NCBI GenBank assembly: GCA_030651135.1
Contig: JAUSCS010000009.1
Coordinates: forward strand, 86,844 to 150,843
From: Candidatus Woesearchaeota archaeon
GTDB taxonomy: Archaea; Nanobdellota; Nanobdellia; Woesearchaeales; JACPBO01
Length of the DNA stretch: 64,000 bases
Direction of reading: 5' to 3'
Shown here: positions 58,882 to 64,000 of the stretch, piece after piece
How the letters are laid out: each line of letters opens with the position of its first letter
Numbering within the stretch: position 1 is the stretch's first letter
Made by a program: the position numbers and the translations under genes
Notes under the pieces: model-generated
Databases searched by the model: none
Told to the model about the DNA's origin: nothing
What the model saw: only the letters and a program-made list of their open reading frames with translations

Positions 58882-59858
58882 TGAAAAAATACGATGTTTT
58901 CGGAATCGGAAGCGCTTTGATGGACTTTCTTGTCGAAGTAGACCATAAAGAGCTGCTCGAAATGGACTTAAAGCATGGCGAAATGCATCTTATTGATAAA
59001 GCCCACTCCAAAAAAATCTTTGAAAAGCTGAAAAAGTATAAATTCAAGATTGCCCCAGGCGGATCAGCTGCAAATGTTCTTGCCGGAGTTGCTGTTTTGG
59101 GCGGCAAGGTTGTTTTCTGCGGCAAAGTCGGCCAAGATGAGCATGGCGCAGTCTACGAGCAAAAAATGACAGAAGGCGGTGTTTTTTCAAACATTAAAAA
59201 AGGCAGCTTAATGACCGGCCATACAATAACCTTTATAACGCCAGATTTTGAAAGGACTTTCGCAACTCATCTTGGAGCAGCGCTTGAATTGGGAAAAGAA
59301 GATGTTCTGGAGGAAGAATTAAGGCAAAGCAAGATTCTGCATATTGAGGGCTACCAACTGGAAGGAAAAGCCATGAGGGAAGTTGCGATTCATGCAATGG
59401 AAATTGCAAAAAATAATAATGTTTTGGTTTCAATTGACCTGGCCGATCCGGCTCTTATAAGAAGAAACTTAGAGGACATGAAAAATTTAGTTAAAAAATA
59501 TGCAGATATTGTTTTTGCAAATGAAAAGGAAGCAGAGGCTTTCACAGGTAAAAAAGAAGAAGCGGCATTGGATGAAATTGCTGAATTTGCAGATGTTGCT
59601 GTTGTTAAATTAGGGTCTAAGGGTTCTTTAATAAAATCCAAAAACAGAGTATATAAAATAAATTCTTTTGAAGCAAAAGCAGTTGACACAACAGGAGCAG
59701 GTGATATGTATGCTGCCGGGATTCTATACGGAATAAGCCATGATCTTCCATTAGAAAAAGCAGGAAAGATAGCGAGTTATGCTGCTGCAAAAGTTGTAGA
59801 GCAGATTGGCGCAAGATTAAGCAAAAGCCTGAAAGATGAGATAAAGAAACTTATATAA
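58881..59858 (+). CDS. Adenosine kinase-like PfkB-family kinase
   Basis: The 325-residue protein has GGSAANVLAGVAVLGGKVVF near residues 54-73, the EGYQLEGK strand near 158 and DTTGAGDMYAAGILYG near 271-286. The long N-terminal lid with DFLVEVDHKELLEMDLKHGE resembles adenosine kinases rather than ribokinases. It would convert adenosine to AMP, removing the product of S-adenosylhomocysteinase encoded 3 kb further on. It is coupled to the PLD gene by TAATG. Confidence 0.8.
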   Translation: MKKYDVFGIGSALMDFLVEVDHKELLEMDLKHGEMHLIDKAHSKKIFEKLKKYKFKIAPGGSAANVLAGVAVLGGKVVFCGKVGQDEHGAVYEQKMTEGGVFSNIKKGSLMTGHTITFITPDFERTFATHLGAALELGKEDVLEEELRQSKILHIEGYQLEGKAMREVAIHAMEIAKNNNVLVSIDLADPALIRRNLEDMKNLVKKYADIVFANEKEAEAFTGKKEEAALDEIAEFADVAVVKLGSKGSLIKSKNRVYKINSFEAKAVDTTGAGDMYAAGILYGISHDLPLEKAGKIASYAAAKVVEQIGARLSKSLKDEIKKLI

Positions 59859-59862
59859 GATA

Positions 59863-60057
59863 TCAGTATTTCATGATGTTTCCTTGATTTCCCTGTATAT
59901 TTTGCAAACACTGCTGCTTCTGGCTGCTGCCTGTTATTTTATCGCAGATTGAAGAATCACTCAATGAGTACATCATATTTAGATAGCAGCCATCCCTTTG
60001 GTCAACACTTGAGATTTTATCGCATAAAGTTGCTTTATTTCCAACTATCTGAGTGCT
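59863..60057 (-). pseudogene. 3' remnant of a CDKI-repeat surface protein
   Basis: A frame without start codon for its first half reads TLCDKISSVDQRDGCYLNMM and SSICDKITGSSQKQQCLQNI, ending IMKY-stop. The C-DKI-...-C-Y spacing is a repeated cysteine pattern I associate with secreted proteins of Woesearchaeota-like archaea. Its 5' end is cut off by the overlapping 59-residue gene. It is probably the surviving end of a deleted surface gene. Confidence 0.55.
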
Positions 60058-60214
60058 TTACCCATGCCTTTATCCCTGCGATCTGCGAAGAAGAACAACT
60101 AAATTCTTTTGCCAATTCGTATATATCTTCATCACCTTCTCCAATTCTTTTTCTTATTTCTTTTTTTTCTTCCTCACTTAATTCTCTTGTTTTTCTTTCA
60201 GGATACTCGTTCAT
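60035..60214 (-). CDS. Small HTH-like protein, third gene of a nucleotidyltransferase module (59 aa)
   Basis: From ATG 60214 it reads MNEYPERKTRELSEEEKKEI and then DIYELAKEFSCSSSQIAGIK, a likely helix-turn-helix. It starts one base before the end region of the 71-residue gene and seems to be translated with it. It could be a small DNA-binding antitoxin. The next minus-strand frame downstream is the surface-gene remnant. Confidence 0.6.
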   Translation of the reverse strand: MNEYPERKTRELSEEEKKEIRKRIGEGDEDIYELAKEFSCSSSQIAGIKAWVKHSDSWK

Positions 60215-60215
60215 C

Positions 60216-60431
60216 TTAACCAAGCAACTTAGGATACCCCCTAACATTTCTAATTCCATACATCTTTATTATTTTATCCTTGCCGCCTTTTTGCTTCGCC
60301 AGCCTTTTAAGAAAAGCATATGTCTTCTCAAACTGAGCATTGATGAATTTTGTATGCTCTTTTTTCCAGTTTTTATTGTTTCTAACATAATTCGCCCATC
60401 TTATAACCGCTTCCATGCGCTCATCATTCAT
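60216..60431 (-). CDS. Small basic protein of unknown family (71 aa)
   Basis: The 71-residue protein MNDERMEAVIRWANYVRNNK... is lysine-rich and helical with FINAQFEKTYAFLKRLAKQK. Its ATG overlaps the nucleotidyltransferase stop (ATGA) and its stop is one base from the next ATG, making a tight three-gene operon. Accessory subunit or antitoxin is inferred by position. Family not recognised. Confidence 0.62.
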   Translation of the reverse strand: MNDERMEAVIRWANYVRNNKNWKKEHTKFINAQFEKTYAFLKRLAKQKGGKDKIIKMYGIRNVRGYPKLLG

Positions 60432-60988
60432 AGTCTCAGCCTTCTTATCAGTTCTTTTATTTTATTAATCTCCTTTTCATCAACAAGTTCTGCATAAACT
60501 ATTCTTAAATGTTTTGCATCTCCCATGTCCTTTTCTGATTTAAGGTACTCTTCCTTAAACGCTATATTCATATTAATTGAACCGAACCAAACATCTAATC
60601 CCGTTAATTTCAACTTTACCTTTGTTTTTAATTGATATTCGTCAAGCGCATCCTTGCTGAATTTTATTTCTGCTTCAGGTAAAGGCTCGTTTTTCCATGT
60701 GTATCTTATCGAAATATTTTCATTCATGTAGTCGTCATATAGTTTTGAAGCATCTAATCCCTGCATGCAGACAAATCCTTTTTTGACCAAATCATTATGC
60801 AGAAGAATAAACTGCTCTTTTATTAATTTTTCAAGTATTATGTCTATATCTTCAGTTCCCCTTGGCCTGCCGGAAGATATCGCTACAAAACCAGAAACAA
60901 CTATGTATTTGCAGTGTTTTTCCAGAACTTTGCAGAAGTTTAAACAAAACTTGTCAAGTATGTTTCTGTCACTTATTCTCCTTTCCAT
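60428..60988 (-). CDS. Nucleotidyltransferase-fold protein (186 aa)
   Basis: It carries VVSGFVAISSGRPRGTEDID followed by IILEK near residues 33-57: a GF-x-A-x(8)-T-DIDI variant of the nucleotidyltransferase motif seen in AbiEii-like and DUF6036-like proteins. The rest has acidic strands (AEIKFSKDAL) and a helical end. A TATA (TTTAAATATAAC, minus strand, about 61008-61019) is 25 bases before the ATG, so the module is probably leaderless. It heads a three-gene operon typical of toxin-antitoxin loci. Confidence 0.7.
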   Translation of the reverse strand: MERRISDRNILDKFCLNFCKVLEKHCKYIVVSGFVAISSGRPRGTEDIDIILEKLIKEQFILLHNDLVKKGFVCMQGLDASKLYDDYMNENISIRYTWKNEPLPEAEIKFSKDALDEYQLKTKVKLKLTGLDVWFGSINMNIAFKEEYLKSEKDMGDAKHLRIVYAELVDEKEINKIKELIRRLRL

Positions 60989-61022
60989 TTCAGATAGTTA
61001 AAGGAGCGTTATATTTAAACCT

Positions 61023-61439
61023 TTATATTTCCTCCTTTATATTTATCGTGCTTATCATCGTCAGGGTTTTTTTAATGTTTTTGTTTTTTCTCAGACTGAT
61101 GATGTAATCATTGAATTCATCAATATCCCTGAACTTGAGCTTCAGAAACAGGTCATGCTCTCCAGTTACGCCGAATGATTCCTTTATATGCCTATTCTCA
61201 AAAAAAGACGGCTCAAGATCCTTGTCAGTTGTCAGCAGCATGAAGACAATGAAATTCTCTCCAACAGCCTTGTTGCTTAATTTGACTGTGAATTTTTCTA
61301 TTACTTTGTCTTTCTTTAATTTTGTCAGCCTTTGGTGCACTGTTGACGGCCTTAAGTCTGCCTTTTTGGCAATGCTTCTGATTGATTCCCTGCTATTCTG
61401 CTTCAGTATCTCAATTATTCTGCTGTCTTTGGAGTCCAT
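61023..61439 (-). CDS. Lrp/AsnC-family transcriptional regulator
   Basis: The 138-residue protein has an N-terminal HTH (SRESIRSIAKKADLRPSTVH, residues 16-35, then QRLTKLKKDKVI) and a C-terminal RAM effector domain (VTGEHDLFLKLKFRDIDEFN). Such regulators sense amino acids or other small molecules as octamers. Its start overlaps the end of the MFS gene by 25 bases, so it may control that transporter. Confidence 0.88.
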   Translation of the reverse strand: MDSKDSRIIEILKQNSRESIRSIAKKADLRPSTVHQRLTKLKKDKVIEKFTVKLSNKAVGENFIVFMLLTTDKDLEPSFFENRHIKESFGVTGEHDLFLKLKFRDIDEFNDYIISLRKNKNIKKTLTMISTINIKEEI

Positions 61440-62620
61440 TCCACATACCTCGTTTTAAGGTGCATAAATATATACAAAATAACCAAATCAACGAACAAGA
61501 TTATTGCCGAAATCAAAAATGCTGTCTGTATTGACCACAAATCAGCAAGATAACCCAGAATAGGAGATAAAATGCTGAAAAACAGATCACCTCCGAGATT
61601 CTTCAATGAAAGTATTGTTGCGCGATGATGTGTTTGTATGTGCCTGTTGACGTAATCCTCAAGAACAGGCTCGGAGAAGCCTCCGATAAAAAACTTGATT
61701 ATTGGAAACAAGACGGCCAATGGAATGAGCAGCTTCCACAGGAACAAAAACGATATTATTGGGATTATGAGCATTGCGTATAATGTTGTTTTTTCTCCAA
61801 GCAATTTTTCTATGTTGTGCGCAAATTTCGATCCTATCGCTCCTGCAACATTCATCAAAAAGAATATAACGCCAAAATAAAAGATGTCAATCTTGATTAG
61901 CTTGAAATATGGTTGGTAAAAGAAATAAGCAGCAGCCCCCACACCGCTAAATATCATTGAATAAATGATGAAAAATTTAACTTTTGGGTGGCTCAATGAA
62001 AATTTAATAGCTTCTCTAATATGGGCAAGATACCTTTTTTCCAGCGGCTTGTGCACATAAGGCTCGACAAAAAATAGGGGAATAAGGCACGAAATAGCTA
62101 TAGGCAATGCCGTTGCCCAAAATGTCATTCTTAACCCATAAACTGAGGCAATATATCCGCCCGCAAGCGAAGCAATGCCCCACACAAGATAATTGATAGA
62201 TGTAACTGTCCCGAATATTTTCTTAAACTGCTCCTCCTTGCCTAATGCAGCCAACGTATCATAGATAAAAGCTGATGATGCAGAACCCCACAAGGCCGAT
62301 GAAACGCCTATCAGCGTTTCCGCAATCACAAATCCTAAAAAATTAGTTCCGAGCGCGTAAAAAATCCAGCTGGCTAAAAAAAGAAACTGGGACAAAATAA
62401 TTGCTTTCTTTCTTCCTGCAAAATCTGTAAATGTTCCTGCAGGTATTCTGAAAAAAACAAGTATGATTGCATAATACGCCTGCAGAATCATAACCTGCAT
62501 CAGTGTAAGATTGTTTTCAAGAAGGAATAAGACAAATATTGGAGTTACAAATATGAGAGTGCCTAAAACCCTGTAAATGTAAAATTTCCATATATTGTCT
62601 TCTATTCGCATCTTAATCAT
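61415..62620 (-). CDS. Major facilitator superfamily transporter
   Basis: The 401-residue protein has twelve predicted membrane helices and the MFS loop-2/3 motif GTFTDFAGRKKAII near residues 62-75. A helix pair with GVSSALWGSASSAFIYDTLA (about 110-129) follows. Substrate cannot be deduced; drug or metabolite efflux is common for this size. It is co-transcribed with the Lrp-type regulator, which overlaps its last codons. An alternative start (MRIEDN) is three codons in. Confidence 0.87.
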   Translation of the reverse strand: MIKMRIEDNIWKFYIYRVLGTLIFVTPIFVLFLLENNLTLMQVMILQAYYAIILVFFRIPAGTFTDFAGRKKAIILSQFLFLASWIFYALGTNFLGFVIAETLIGVSSALWGSASSAFIYDTLAALGKEEQFKKIFGTVTSINYLVWGIASLAGGYIASVYGLRMTFWATALPIAISCLIPLFFVEPYVHKPLEKRYLAHIREAIKFSLSHPKVKFFIIYSMIFSGVGAAAYFFYQPYFKLIKIDIFYFGVIFFLMNVAGAIGSKFAHNIEKLLGEKTTLYAMLIIPIISFLFLWKLLIPLAVLFPIIKFFIGGFSEPVLEDYVNRHIQTHHRATILSLKNLGGDLFFSILSPILGYLADLWSIQTAFLISAIILFVDLVILYIFMHLKTRYVEWTPKTAE

Positions 62621-62641
62621 TTTTCATTTAATGTTTAAAGA

Positions 62642-62703
62642 CTCTCTGAACAAGAAATCTTTAAAGCTAAGTTGGGGGCATGTTCAGAGAGCCTTCTTGA
62701 CAT
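62642..62703. other. Inverted repeat ending in TTCTTGACAT, upstream of ahcY
   Basis: CTCTCTGAACA (62642-62652) pairs perfectly with TGTTCAGAGAG (62681-62691). TTCTTGACAT follows at 62694-62703, the same end found in the repeat elements at 46639 and 55240. The rest of the 217-bp gap between the MFS gene and ahcY is A/T-rich and holds the ahcY promoter region. Confidence 0.5.
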
Positions 62704-62837
62704 GGAAATCAATTTGTACAGCTTATATTTAAATATTTCTATATTTGTCTTTATTTTTAATCAAATTATGGACAATGTTTACTTTTTATTGAAAAAAATA
62801 TATAAATGTGTATAAATTAATCAATTCAGGTGATAAA

Positions 62838-64000
62838 ATGGACAAAGGCGAAACTTATGAAGTTAAAGACATTAAATTAGCAGAGCAGGGAGGGATGAAC
62901 ATTGAGATTGCAGAATCCCACATGGGTGCTTTGTTAAAAATAAAAAAAAGATTTGAAAAAGAAAAGCCGTTAAAAGGTATCAGAGTTGGGCTGGCATTGC
63001 ACATTACAAAAGAAACAGCTGTTCTTGTTAAAACATTGATTACTGGCGGCGCAGAAGTTGCTATAACTGGCTGCAATCCATTAAGCACGCAGGACGATGT
63101 TGCAGCTGCGCTGGCAAAACAAGGAGTCAAGGTTTGGGGATACAAAGGAGAGAACAATGCAGATTACTACAGATATTTAGCAAATGTAATTGATTTTAAG
63201 CCCCACATAACAATTGATGATGGCTGCGACTTAGTTTCTGAAATACATTCAAAACACCCTGAACTAATAAAAGATATAATTGCAGGCTGCGAGGAAACAA
63301 CAACAGGGATTATACGGCTGAGAGCAATGAAAAAAGACAATGCCCTGAAATATCCGATAATTGCTGTTAATGACAATAAAACAAAGCATTTGCTGGACAA
63401 TTATTATGGAACAGGCCAGTCAACTGTTGACGGAATAATAAGAGCCACAAATATATTATTTGCCGGAAAAAATATTGTTGTTCTAGGATACGGAAGCTGC
63501 GGAAAAGGATTTGCAATGAGATGCAAAGGCCTTGGCGCAAATGTAATTGTGACAGAAGTTGATAATTTCTGCGCATTGCAGGCTGCTTATGATGGATTCA
63601 GAGTTATGAAAATGGAAGATGCCTGCAAAATAGGCGATATATTCTGCACTCTGACAGGAAACAAGCACGTTGTAAGAATAGAGCATATAAGGCAGATGAA
63701 GGAAGGCGCAATCCTGGCAAATTCAGGCCATTTTGATATTGAGATTGATGTCAAGGGATTGAAACAAATAGCTTCAGGCGAAAGAAGGGTAAGGCCTTTC
63801 CTTGACGAATACATTGTTGACGGAAAAAAGATCTTCCTCTGCGGAGAAGGGCGCTTGGTAAATCTTGCTGCTGCAGAAGGCCATCCGAGCGAGGTTATGT
63901 CAACCAGCTTCTGCGGACAGGTATTGGCAGTTGAATACGCTGTCAAAAACAAAGGAAAGCTTCCAGTGGATGTTATATTGCTGCCTGAAGAGATCGACAA
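62838..64000 (+). CDS. ahcY: S-adenosylhomocysteinase (3' end beyond window)
   Basis: 387 codons are visible. Motifs are in order: ESHMGALL near residue 27, CEETTTGIIRL near 155, NDNKTKHLLDNYYGTGQS near 178-195 with the catalytic lysine and adjacent residues, the NAD loop VVLGYGSCGKGFAMRCKGLG near 215-234, and NSGHFDIEID near 302. It hydrolyses S-adenosylhomocysteine to adenosine and homocysteine. An AGGTGAT ribosome binding site precedes the ATG. The adenosine kinase-like gene at 58881 would use its product. Confidence 0.94.
   Translation, partial: MDKGETYEVKDIKLAEQGGMNIEIAESHMGALLKIKKRFEKEKPLKGIRVGLALHITKETAVLVKTLITGGAEVAITGCNPLSTQDDVAAALAKQGVKVWGYKGENNADYYRYLANVIDFKPHITIDDGCDLVSEIHSKHPELIKDIIAGCEETTTGIIRLRAMKKDNALKYPIIAVNDNKTKHLLDNYYGTGQSTVDGIIRATNILFAGKNIVVLGYGSCGKGFAMRCKGLGANVIVTEVDNFCALQAAYDGFRVMKMEDACKIGDIFCTLTGNKHVVRIEHIRQMKEGAILANSGHFDIEIDVKGLKQIASGERRVRPFLDEYIVDGKKIFLCGEGRLVNLAAAEGHPSEVMSTSFCGQVLAVEYAVKNKGKLPVDVILLPEEID

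Overview
The window looks like part of an archaeal chromosome, most likely from a DPANN lineage close to Woesearchaeota. That placement is inferred from gene content, not from a marker tree. The evidence for Archaea is: archaeal translation genes (aRF1 with NIKS and GGQ, aIF5A, eL40); archaeal promoters of the CGAAAGATTTAAATA type about 25-30 bases before many start codons, implying many leaderless mRNAs; GGTGAT-type ribosome binding sites on other genes; and a tRNA-Arg with an apparent intron at the 37/38 position. The sequence is A/T-rich and densely coded, with many 1-20 base gene overlaps.

Layout. (1) Bases 1-19184 are almost entirely minus-strand and accessory: two surface-protein operons built on anchored proteins with a KAQIT-type N-terminus, each followed by a very large secreted protein; two AbiE-like toxin-antitoxin modules; a YhcG/DUF1016-type nuclease wedged behind a truncated copy of its downstream neighbour's N-terminus. 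The first gene (1-4538) runs off the left edge. (2) 19370-24963: IMP dehydrogenase and adenylosuccinate synthetase, then a nucleotidyltransferase operon behind four operator-like palindromes spaced exactly 22 bp, a DUF4416 gene and a GGDEF gene. (3) 25080-31000: PHP phosphoesterase, tRNA-Arg, a deoxynucleotide cluster (thymidylate synthase, dTMP kinase, NrdG-like radical SAM, dUTPase), then an HD hydrolase preceded by a cargo gene and a broken copy of the HD gene's own start. (4) 31033-39639 is ordinary core genome: PhoU-like regulator, stomatin, hexulose-phosphate synthase, aRF1, metallopeptidases, SpoIIM-like protein, aIF5A, eL40, aldo-keto reductase, TrmJ-like methylase. (5) 39700-47500: a third KAQIT surface operon, a secreted GH19-like enzyme with a Cys-rich repeat tail, repeat elements and pcm, with a decayed copy of the pcm start upstream. 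(6) 47500-59858: PfkB kinases, NurA, UbiB-like kinase, TopA, a secreted Lon-type protease, CTU2-like and PLD-like genes. (7) 59863-64000: a surface-gene remnant, another nucleotidyltransferase module, Lrp regulator, MFS carrier and S-adenosylhomocysteinase (cut by the right edge).

Three patterns stand out. First, the KAQIT-protein plus giant-secreted-partner pair occurs three times, twice with a 4-base ATGA overlap. Second, in three places a short copy of a gene's 5' end, beginning at its start codon, lies upstream, and an unrelated cargo gene sits between that copy and the intact gene. Third, a roughly 147-bp repeat with ATGTCA/TGACAT-like ends occurs between genes and at one copy has supplied the end of topA. 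All functional statements come from reading motifs by eye; no database search was run.
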